Positions 34,515 to 41,817 of a DNA stretch of 64,000 bases are shown piece by piece. The notes beneath the pieces are model-generated. The model saw only the letters and a program-made list of their open reading frames with translations, did not search any database and was not told the origin of the DNA. Where the stretch lies: NCBI GenBank assembly GCA_002778785.1, contig PEZS01000011.1, positions 1 through 64,000 on the forward strand, given 5' to 3'. Source of the stretch: Bdellovibrionales bacterium CG10_big_fil_rev_8_21_14_0_10_45_34 (GTDB taxonomy: Bacteria; Bdellovibrionota; Bdellovibrionia; Bdellovibrionales; 1-14-0-10-45-34). Position 1 is the stretch's first letter, and each line of letters begins with the position of its first letter. The position numbers and the translations under genes are program-made.

Positions 34515-35747
34515 TCACCTAGCATTGCCTAGACCATTGAGGGCCACAGCAAACTTTGATGCTTTGAGCTGACGCCATTCTTCTAGATAGGTTTCGTAGT
34601 CCGAAGGGAGTTTGTGAGAGTCAGCCGGCGGGTCTATATATTCGCTCTCAACGCCATCAAAGCCCATATAGCGTTTATGCCCCGGAGTTTCGTCAATACA
34701 ATGATTCATTTTAATTGGAGTTTTGCCGCCACCACCTGGTAAATCCATCGAAAACTGAGGCATGGCAAGTCCGCTTAAGTGCCCGTAAAGTTCTTGCTGT
34801 ATACTCTCGCTCTCTGCAACTGCAGTGCGTAGATGGTCAGTACCTTCAGAAGGGTCACACTGGAATGCGTAGTAAGGTTTTACTCTTAGATACAGAAGCC
34901 TTCGGCTTAGTGCCTGCACGATCGCTGCATGATTGTTAACGCCATTAAGTAAAACCATTTGATTCAGCACCGGAATTCCGTGATCGACAAATGTTTCAAC
35001 CGATCTAGCGGCTTCCTCGGTGAGCTCGCGTGGGTGATTGAAGTGCACCATTAAATAGACCGGGTTGTGTTTTCTAAGCTCTTTCGCAAGGTCCTCAGTC
35101 ACCCGAAAAGGATTCACAATCGGCATACGTGTGCCAATTCGAATTATCTCCACGTGTTCAATCTTTCGCACTCGCTCAACAAGATTAAGAAGTGGGCCAT
35201 CCGCTAAGGTGAATGGGTCGCCCCCAGAGAAAATGACTTCACGAATACCCGGCCTCGCGGAAATATAAGACAAGGCATCTTCAATTTCTTGCGAAGAGGG
35301 CATTGCTTGATCTTTGCCCGTAAAATGTTTTCGCGTGCAATAGCGACAATATACAGTGCAAAAATCCGTCGCCAAAAAGAGCACGCGATCACTATAGCGA
35401 TGAATAATTCTCGGCGTAGGTTGATTTTTTTTCTCTGCTAAAGGATCGAACATTTGCTGATGGCCCAACTCGAGTTCGTGCGACTGGGGTAGAGCAATCC
35501 GTCTGATCGGGTCGAAAGGATCACCCTCGTTAATCAAAGATGCGTAATAAGGCGTGATTCGGCTTTTGAAAAGAGAACGTCCTTTCTCAAGAGCCGCTTG
35601 CTCAGAATCTGTGAGAAGAAAGTGTTTCTGAAACTCTGACGGCGTAGACAGCGAGTTCTTGGTCTGCCACTTCCAGTCGTGCCAGTCGGCAGGCGATACA
35701 TCTTGCCAATTTTTATGAGGCCGAGCTGGTAGAAAGTGAAACTTCAT
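34515..35747 (-). CDS. kamA: KamA-family radical SAM aminomutase (lysine 2,3-aminomutase-like)
   Basis: 410 aa. The radical SAM cluster motif CTVYCRYCTRKHFTG (CxxxCxxC) lies near residue 125, the glycine-rich FSGGDPFTL follows, and the PLP-binding region (DLPGGGGKTPI) is near residue 330. The family interconverts alpha- and beta-lysine using a 4Fe-4S cluster, SAM and PLP; some members (EpmB) supply beta-lysine for elongation factor P. The C-terminal part is longer than EpmB and fits KamA, although no beta-lysine transferase partner is seen here. ATG at 35747 is supported by GAAGGA four bases upstream. Confidence 0.9.
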   Translation of the reverse strand: MKFHFLPARPHKNWQDVSPADWHDWKWQTKNSLSTPSEFQKHFLLTDSEQAALEKGRSLFKSRITPYYASLINEGDPFDPIRRIALPQSHELELGHQQMFDPLAEKKNQPTPRIIHRYSDRVLFLATDFCTVYCRYCTRKHFTGKDQAMPSSQEIEDALSYISARPGIREVIFSGGDPFTLADGPLLNLVERVRKIEHVEIIRIGTRMPIVNPFRVTEDLAKELRKHNPVYLMVHFNHPRELTEEAARSVETFVDHGIPVLNQMVLLNGVNNHAAIVQALSRRLLYLRVKPYYAFQCDPSEGTDHLRTAVAESESIQQELYGHLSGLAMPQFSMDLPGGGGKTPIKMNHCIDETPGHKRYMGFDGVESEYIDPPADSHKLPSDYETYLEEWRQLKASKFAVALNGLGNAR

Positions 35748-36266
35748 TGTTCCTTCGCCGAAAAACACGCCATTTTACGCCGTTAAAACCAAAATTTAGA
35801 AAAACCTTTGAGTTTCTCGAGACTAACCTAATTGCGCCTTTAGATATTGTAAACAATTGAGTCCGCCTGCGGGCCGCCCAAAAATCATGCTGAACTCTTG
35901 GGCCTCGAAGTTCATTTGAGTCCGGGGGCCTTGCCTCAGTTCTGGTTTAGGCAGCACGGAGGCGAATTCGTCGTTTAGATTTTCGGCCATACGCTTACCA
36001 AAAAAAGGCGGTTTGAGGCGTCTAAAATTTAGACAGGGTTAACTTATTGAAATTATGGGTCTTTTTCTTAGGCCCTTTCGCGACCGATTCCCAGTTCTTC
36101 AAAGGGGGCAAGCTTGCCGGCTCCTTAAAGGTTATTGAAATCCCCAATCTTTTTAGTGGCTTAAAGGGGATTTGGCCCATCTGGAACGAGTATTGGACCT
36201 AAGAATGTTGAGAATGGACTCGTGTGTCTCTCATGGTTTTGAGAGAGGAGAAAAGAGGAGGATACG
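35748..36266. other. Long leader/intergenic region
   Basis: About 520 bp between divergent genes. It contains an inverted repeat at 36020-36034 (GTCTAAA, central A, TTTAGAC), which could be an operator, and an AAATCCCC/GGGGATTT stem at 36138-36145 and 36166-36173 about 95 nt before the next start codon. A strong Shine-Dalgarno AGAGGAGGA ends the region. No gene seen. Confidence 0.5.
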
Positions 36267-38771
36267 ATGAAACGATTAAGAAAACCGATCCAAAGGGTCT
36301 CTAAGGCCTTAGGATTACTGGCGCTTTTTGCGCTAATACCAGATGCGTGGGCGAATACCCAAAGCAATGGTCGATTTGGCGGCAGGGCAGCTCTTAGGGC
36401 ACCGACTACTGGTCCTCAAAGTCCCGCACAATCCGCTCAGCCGACACCGACCAACACAACAAAAGCTACGGGCGTTGTCAGAAGTGGCACAACTACCAGA
36501 TCAACAGGAACCTCGGTTAACGCAGGCTCAGATGCTAGTGCGACAATAAATGGGGCTCAGAGTGGAACACGCCTAAAAGTAAAAGAAGAGGCGAATGGGG
36601 CAGCGGGCAAAAAAGACGGGGACGAAGACAAAAAAACTGCTGCGAAGGAAACTGAGGACGACAGTACACAGAAAAAACCCGAAGCAGCAAAAGTAAAAAC
36701 TCAGCCTGCGCAAGAAAGACCAAGTCCCACTGGCCGCGAAGAGCCAGCAGACCTATCACCATTTAAACCCGTAGGTTCGAATGAATCTGCAGGGGCCGCA
36801 CAAGCTGCTCAAGCCGGTTCTGGCGCTTCAGCAGGCGATGCGGGAACAGCATCGGCTACGATGGATCTGTCAGGACAAAACGGAGCTCGAAAGATCCGTT
36901 TAAAGACTAAAAACGGAATTAACGAATATCTTGTTAGAATCGTAAAATCTAACAATAGCGGTTCAGCGGCCGGCGTCGATTTTGACTTTTCTAACAATAC
37001 GTCCAGAACAGAAACCGACTCGAAGAAAATGTTGGTTGAAGTGCGCTCCACCGCACCCGGGGATACAGAAAACTGTGACAACTGCTTAGTATCCACATTT
37101 GAATTTGCATACATTGGCGAACACGTCACAAACATGGCGAATCTTCTAGACGACGTTTTGACGAGCACTTCTAAAGGTGAAAATGAACAACTGTTAGCCA
37201 AACTTCAAAGTAGCGCCAACCAAATTGAAGAAAATATTACGGCGGCTAAAGCACGCGAAGTGCAAGAAGCTCGTTTAAAGAGAATTCGTGAAGGTGATCC
37301 CGAGACGTGTGAAAAGTTTGCTTCAAAGAGAAGCTTCGCAAAGTCTGGCGATGACGACGACGATGATAAAAAGAGACGCTCAAGATCTCGCAGAAAAACG
37401 CGTGATTCCTACAACTTCGAAGATGGCACCTTTGCTTGTTTATCAGAGATGATGAGATACGCTCAGAACGAGTGCGAGCGCGACGACAAAAGCAACATCA
37501 ACTGCGACGACCGAGCTCAGCAAATAGAAGACTACGCAGTTGGACGCTACTTAGAGATCTATGACGAACTCGAAGGAGTCGACAATGAGACTGCCGCTAA
37601 ACGGAAGCTCTACAACGCCTATGTTGAGAGACGCGCGGGCAACGGTCTCATCGCGAAAAAACGTCTGAGTAGTTTGCAGAACGCATTAAAGACCGAAGAT
37701 GAGGCCACGAAAAAAGAAGCTCTCGCGAAAGAATACCAAGTAGCGATGGTACAAGGTTTAGGCATAAGAACTAAGGCCGTTGAAGATACGAGAGCGATGG
37801 CTGAGGCTATGAGAGCAAATGCGAAACTAAGCAGAGATCTCGGCGATACTGCAGCTGCGGCTTACTACGAAAGTCAGGCAAACATTATTACTCAGCAGGC
37901 AACTGCAATCGCTCAGCAAACTCCAGCCTATATAAACACAGCTTTTAGAACGGTTATGCATCACACATCTGAATTGACGTCACTGTCGACGCAGATAGCT
38001 GCGATGAAAAACCTAGGGTCAGCTGATGATCAAGCAGCCGAGATTTTGGCCGATGCGCAAAACTCAATCGCTTCTTCAAGAACTACCTATGATGCCACTT
38101 TGAATGCCCTGAAGGCGGCTCTGGGGCAGCAGAGTAATCCATCAGGAATTGTGAGTCAGAATCCGCAGAATCCGGTGCAGCCTGGTCAACAGCCCGTGCC
38201 TCAGACTTCTGCATCTAACATGAACATCAACCCAGGACTTTCTCGCGGCGGACTCGGCGGACAACGCTTAAACCAACCGCAAAACCTTGGCAATCAGCAG
38301 GGCTATATTGGTGGTGGACAGTTCGTCAACATGGGCAATATGGGTGGCGGTGGATTCGGCAATGGCGGATTCGGTCGAGGCCTCAATAACGGTGGTATCG
38401 GTGGCTTTGGTAGAGGCAACCAAATGATGGGTGGCTTTGGCAATGCTGGTGGATTTGGCGGTGGCTTTGGCAATCGTGGCTTCAACAATGGTGGATTCGG
38501 CGGTGGTTTCGGAAACCCTGGCATGGGCTTCGGTAATCAGAATTTTAGTGGTAACCAAAATTTTGGAGGCGGCGTTAACGGCGGCTTCCGCCAAGGGCCT
38601 ATGTTCCAGCAGGGTGGATTAATGGCCGGCGGCTTTGGTGGCCCAGGCAACCAACGATTCAACACATTTGGCAACCAGATGGGTGGCTACGGGCTCAACA
38701 ATATGGGAGGTGGATTCCGACCGATGGGTGGATCCATGGGCGGCTTCGGCGGCGGACTCCGTAGATTCTAA
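36267..38771 (+). CDS. Large exported low-complexity protein with Gly/Asn/Phe-rich C-terminus
   Basis: 834 aa. A signal peptide (KALGLLALFALIPDAWA) is followed by a Thr/Ser/Pro/Ala-rich region to about residue 190, then a charged, helical middle (about 200-640) with several cysteines (ENCDNC, PETCEKF, FACLSEM, NECERD, NINCDD), and a C-terminal 165-residue stretch of repeated GGFGN/GGGFG/NNGG motifs. The tail resembles prion-like, phase-separating or adhesive low-complexity sequence. A basic-acidic patch (GDDDDDDKKRRSRSRRK) lies in the middle. I recognise no family. AGAGGAGGA precedes the ATG, and a terminator follows, so it is probably a single-gene transcript made in quantity. Confidence 0.85.
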   Translation: MKRLRKPIQRVSKALGLLALFALIPDAWANTQSNGRFGGRAALRAPTTGPQSPAQSAQPTPTNTTKATGVVRSGTTTRSTGTSVNAGSDASATINGAQSGTRLKVKEEANGAAGKKDGDEDKKTAAKETEDDSTQKKPEAAKVKTQPAQERPSPTGREEPADLSPFKPVGSNESAGAAQAAQAGSGASAGDAGTASATMDLSGQNGARKIRLKTKNGINEYLVRIVKSNNSGSAAGVDFDFSNNTSRTETDSKKMLVEVRSTAPGDTENCDNCLVSTFEFAYIGEHVTNMANLLDDVLTSTSKGENEQLLAKLQSSANQIEENITAAKAREVQEARLKRIREGDPETCEKFASKRSFAKSGDDDDDDKKRRSRSRRKTRDSYNFEDGTFACLSEMMRYAQNECERDDKSNINCDDRAQQIEDYAVGRYLEIYDELEGVDNETAAKRKLYNAYVERRAGNGLIAKKRLSSLQNALKTEDEATKKEALAKEYQVAMVQGLGIRTKAVEDTRAMAEAMRANAKLSRDLGDTAAAAYYESQANIITQQATAIAQQTPAYINTAFRTVMHHTSELTSLSTQIAAMKNLGSADDQAAEILADAQNSIASSRTTYDATLNALKAALGQQSNPSGIVSQNPQNPVQPGQQPVPQTSASNMNINPGLSRGGLGGQRLNQPQNLGNQQGYIGGGQFVNMGNMGGGGFGNGGFGRGLNNGGIGGFGRGNQMMGGFGNAGGFGGGFGNRGFNNGGFGGGFGNPGMGFGNQNFSGNQNFGGGVNGGFRQGPMFQQGGLMAGGFGGPGNQRFNTFGNQMGGYGLNNMGGGFRPMGGSMGGFGGGLRRF

Positions 38772-38823
38772 TCAGCTATACTTTTCAGCTTTGATCACTC
38801 AATGAAGAGTGTGTCTTTCTCTC

Positions 38824-38862
38824 GCCGGTGATGATGAAAACTCATCACCGGCTCTCCTTTTT
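38824..38862 (+). terminator. Rho-independent terminator
   Basis: An 11-bp perfect stem, GCCGGTGATGA (38824-38834) with TCATCACCGGC (38842-38852), a 7-nt loop and then TCTCCTTTTT. It ends the transcript of the Gly-rich protein gene. Confidence 0.9.
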
Positions 38863-38929
38863 CACCAACAAACAATTTAACTTTCGATCTTGAGGACGAG
38901 CATTGTTCTTTCTGCGAAGTAAAATGAAG

Positions 38930-38967
38930 TTTTAAAGAAAAATCCCGGGGAGGTAACCCACCCCGGG
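38930..38967 (-). terminator. Rho-independent terminator for the porin-like gene
   Basis: On the minus strand CCCGGGG and CCCCGGG (38961-38967 and 38944-38950) form a GC stem followed by ATTTTTCTTTAAAA. It lies about 60 bp after the porin-like stop. Confidence 0.8.
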
Positions 38968-39029
38968 CCACTGCTTCGTTGCAATTCAAACTTTAGATGT
39001 AAACTCTAGCTGTAAATCCTAAGATGCTT

Positions 39030-40520
39030 TCAAAACGAAACTGCAACACCTGTCATTAAACCATAAGTAAATTCTTTTTTGTAATTATTAATTCCGCCTG
39101 CGTAAGCATCACCAGGAAATAACAGACCTAAGTTGGTTGACCAAGTTGTGCGCTCGTCGGGTTTGTAATCAAGCCCCATATCTACTTCAAATCCTAAATT
39201 CTTTTGGGCGTCGACTCCCACAAGCTGAACCTGATTCAAAGTTGCATAGATAAATTTAAATTTTCCAAGCCATTTATCAGAAAAATTCAACTCAAATCCG
39301 GGCGCGAAGAAGACAGTATTGGTAAGTGTATCAATATCGGCTGTATCGGCGGGGTTTTTAGCGGAATTACTTCGGCTAGATCCTACCCAAGACTGCGTAC
39401 CAAGCAGGTCGAAAGATCCCAATTGATGATTGAACATCAACATAGCAACATTGAAGTTTCGATCCGCAAGAAAGCCTTCATATCTTTCAACTGTATCTGG
39501 ATTGTCACCTGTTAACATACCTGCATCGAGTGTCCACTTCCAATTTGACGACTCGGCTTTGTAACCCAATTTAGCCACCGCCCCAAAAGCATCAATGCCA
39601 ACATCGCTGCCGGCTGTGTTTGTCAGTCCCGTACTGCCTTGTTGAAAGGCGAACTCGACAGCAACATTGAGATCCCCTAGCTTTCGATCAATGTAAAAGT
39701 TGAAATCCTTGATGTTGTATTCACCGGTCCGGTTAAACGTGTTATTGCCGTAGGGTCCATCGGTACCTTTAGTGCCGGCGTCATGATCTCCTTGAGTTGC
39801 CGTACGGCTATGAAAAAAGCCTCCCACAGCAAGATTGGAATCTGGATTGTCATACTGCACCTGTATGTTCACGTCGTTCACGTCATCCTGACGATCCAAA
39901 GAGCCCTCGCGAACCTTTCCGTACATCGGAAAAAACGTCATTTGACCTGCAACAACTCTGAATCCCACGAGATCAAGAGTGTCTAGCCAATGATCGAAAA
40001 CTCCTCGTCCGGCGTTATGAGTTAGGCCAAGACCAAATTGAATAGGCGCTCTGCCGGCGATGAACTGACCATACTCATTCGTCCAAGTCATATAGAGATG
40101 ATTAACGACGAGTGATTCTGAATTCATCGTTTGTGCATTAACTGCATTGCACTGATAGGCACCATTAGTAGGGGTCGAACAGTTGGGGTTCGTGTCCGGA
40201 TAGACTGTTGAGTTACCAACGCCTTGTCCAAAAAACTGGCCCATCTGAGAGTTGGGGTAGTTTGGCGAGTTAAAGATGTCGAAGCGAGAGAAAACACTCA
40301 CCCCATCTGAAACAACAATCTTGGGCTCAAGCACTAAGTGATGCTGAAAGTAAGTCTTTTGTTTGTAAGAGTTTTTATCTAAAAGGGGATTATCTAGCAG
40401 CAGTCCTTCAAATCGATAAATGCCTTGCCAGGAGATATCTCCCGCCAAGGTCGCCTCGGTTGCCAAAAACGCTGTTGAAGCGACAATTCCTCTTACTGCC
40501 CATTTTTTAATTTCTCTCAT
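39030..40520 (-). CDS. Outer-membrane porin-like beta-barrel protein
   Basis: 496 aa with a signal peptide (residues 1-26, ending ATLAGD). The mature part is made of many alternating strands with aromatic girdles (SWQGIYRFEGLLLDN, YFQHHLVLEPKIVVSDGVSVFSRFDIF, WKWTLDAGMLTGDN, FKFIYATLNQV) and ends in VAVSF, the C-terminal phenylalanine typical of BAM substrates. It probably folds as a large barrel, about 20 strands by length. Substrate unknown. Own terminator downstream. Confidence 0.82.
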   Translation of the reverse strand: MREIKKWAVRGIVASTAFLATEATLAGDISWQGIYRFEGLLLDNPLLDKNSYKQKTYFQHHLVLEPKIVVSDGVSVFSRFDIFNSPNYPNSQMGQFFGQGVGNSTVYPDTNPNCSTPTNGAYQCNAVNAQTMNSESLVVNHLYMTWTNEYGQFIAGRAPIQFGLGLTHNAGRGVFDHWLDTLDLVGFRVVAGQMTFFPMYGKVREGSLDRQDDVNDVNIQVQYDNPDSNLAVGGFFHSRTATQGDHDAGTKGTDGPYGNNTFNRTGEYNIKDFNFYIDRKLGDLNVAVEFAFQQGSTGLTNTAGSDVGIDAFGAVAKLGYKAESSNWKWTLDAGMLTGDNPDTVERYEGFLADRNFNVAMLMFNHQLGSFDLLGTQSWVGSSRSNSAKNPADTADIDTLTNTVFFAPGFELNFSDKWLGKFKFIYATLNQVQLVGVDAQKNLGFEVDMGLDYKPDERTTWSTNLGLLFPGDAYAGGINNYKKEFTYGLMTGVAVSF

Positions 40521-40600
40521 TGCATTACCTTTCTCTTAGGCGCGCTTTTCGCCTTCGCGTCACCAAGATAACTAAATCTCAATTTTACTTTTAGTACGGC

Positions 40601-41242
40601 TTACTCGGTCACTCCAATAATGTCCGTCTCTTTAATAAATAAGAACGGACGCCCTTGCATCTGCACTTCAGTGCCGGAGTATTTGCTAAAGAAAACTCTA
40701 TCCCCTACTTCGACGTCAAGCGGCCGGATATTGCCTTTTTTACTTCTTAGACCTCTACCCACCGCAACCACTTCACCAATATTTGGCCGCTCAAGAGCCG
40801 TCTCTGGAATGAATAGGCCTCCGGGAGTTTTTACTTCAGCTTCTAGTTTTTCTAAAACGACATAGTCCCAAAGCGGAGAAAAAAAATTTGCTGCTGCCTT
40901 GCCCAGCCTGCCGGCCACGGCTCTCTGAGGTTTTGAAGAAGCAGCTTTTTTCGAAGCCTTCGCTGACACCTTTTTAGCACTCGCTTTTGCTACATTCTTC
41001 GGAGCGCTTGTTTTCACCGACGTTTTTTTAGCACTCGTTTTTACACTTGGCTTTGCACTCGATTTTGCATTCGATTTGGCATTCGCCTTTCCCTTCGATT
41101 TGGCATTCGCCTTTACGCTAACGCTCGCTTTCTTGCTACCAACTTTAGAACTTGCTTTCACAGGGGATTTTTTTGAAACAGATTTTTTTTTCGCTGTCGT
41201 TTTCTGACTCGCCTTAGACTGAGATTTGCTCTTTTTAGCCAT
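40601..41242 (-). CDS. GroES (co-chaperonin) domain with histone H1-like N-terminal tail
   Basis: 213 aa. The C-terminal 95 residues are a complete GroES/Cpn10 fold: PLWDYVVLEKLEAEVKTPGG, the mobile loop GGLFIPETALERPNIGEVVA that contacts GroEL, and LDVEVGDRVFFSKYSGTEV. The N-terminal 115 residues are almost only Lys, Ala and Ser (KKKSVSKKSPVKASSKVGSK, KANAKSKGKANAKSNAKSSA), like the tail of histone H1 or chlamydial Hc proteins and expected to bind nucleic acid. The frame is continuous from ATG 41242, just after DUF507 overlap. Canonical GroES has no such tail. It may direct a chaperonin cap to the nucleoid; this is inference. No groEL gene lies in this window. Confidence 0.88.
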   Translation of the reverse strand: MAKKSKSQSKASQKTTAKKKSVSKKSPVKASSKVGSKKASVSVKANAKSKGKANAKSNAKSSAKPSVKTSAKKTSVKTSAPKNVAKASAKKVSAKASKKAASSKPQRAVAGRLGKAAANFFSPLWDYVVLEKLEAEVKTPGGLFIPETALERPNIGEVVAVGRGLRSKKGNIRPLDVEVGDRVFFSKYSGTEVQMQGRPFLFIKETDIIGVTE

Positions 41243-41501
41243 GACGATTTGTCTCCTCTTGATAATACTTTGCAAAGAGTGTTTCCCACTCCATGCTGCC
41301 TTCAATAACATTTCTTTTTAAACTGCGAATCTTGGCCCTGACGGTTTCGTCAATTCGTTCATCTTCATCAACAAACTGAGCAAGAACTCTTTTAGCCGCT
41401 CTAAAAGCGCCGTCTTCGTCGGAGTAGTCTACGAGATCGTCATCCCATACGGAGTCCACGATGAGTCTAGCCAATACGGATTGCCGCGATTCTGAAATCA
41501 T
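41235..41501 (-). CDS. DUF507-family protein, second copy
   Basis: 88 aa. It matches the DUF507 pattern: N-terminal SRQSVLARLIVDSVWDDDLV, a central helix DGAFRAAKRVLAQFVDEDERIDETVRAKIRSLKR and the end GSMEWETLFAKYYQEE. DUF507 proteins are small helical proteins of unknown function common in deltaproteobacteria and Aquificae. Its ATG overlaps the first DUF507 stop, and the next gene starts within its 3' end, so the three are co-translated. Confidence 0.85.
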   Translation of the reverse strand: MISESRQSVLARLIVDSVWDDDLVDYSDEDGAFRAAKRVLAQFVDEDERIDETVRAKIRSLKRNVIEGSMEWETLFAKYYQEETNRHG

Positions 41502-41776
41502 AAAATGAACTTTCTCTCTTCGGCGATTTTCTTTTTTACCATTTGAAGCATTTTGTGCCTGTCGAAAGCTCCCGGATTTTGAGCTTCTAAATCGTCCACC
41601 ATCTTTTGAGCCGCGAAAACAATTTGTCTTTCTTCATCGATATTGTCTGTCACGGCTTTAATCGATCTTTGAATGACTTTTTCTTTTGGTGCTTTGTAGG
41701 TCACAATCGACTGCCCCTCAAGGCTTTCAAAAACATTGCGAACCAATCGCTCAACTTGAACTTTTGAAATTTTCAT
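41498..41776 (-). CDS. DUF507-family protein, first copy
   Basis: 92 aa from the ATG at 41774-41776, chosen because DUF507 proteins begin MKISKxxVExL. The body has VERLVRNVFESLEGQSIVTY and KVIQRSIKAVTDNIDEERQIV, ending KMLQMVKKKIAEERKFIL. The neighbour is a second member of the same family, so the pair may form a heterodimer. The promoter region is shared with the divergent PBP gene (about 40 bp). Confidence 0.85.
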   Translation of the reverse strand: MKISKVQVERLVRNVFESLEGQSIVTYKAPKEKVIQRSIKAVTDNIDEERQIVFAAQKMVDDLEAQNPGAFDRHKMLQMVKKKIAEERKFIL

Positions 41777-41817
41777 CGCTTTGACTAAACGTTCGCCAAC
41801 TTCTATTGTCAAGGTGG

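Noticed and set aside
38268-38594. Minus-strand frames opposite the Gly-rich tail
   Set aside because: They are the antisense of repeated GGN codons and have low-complexity Pro or Ala/Thr products.
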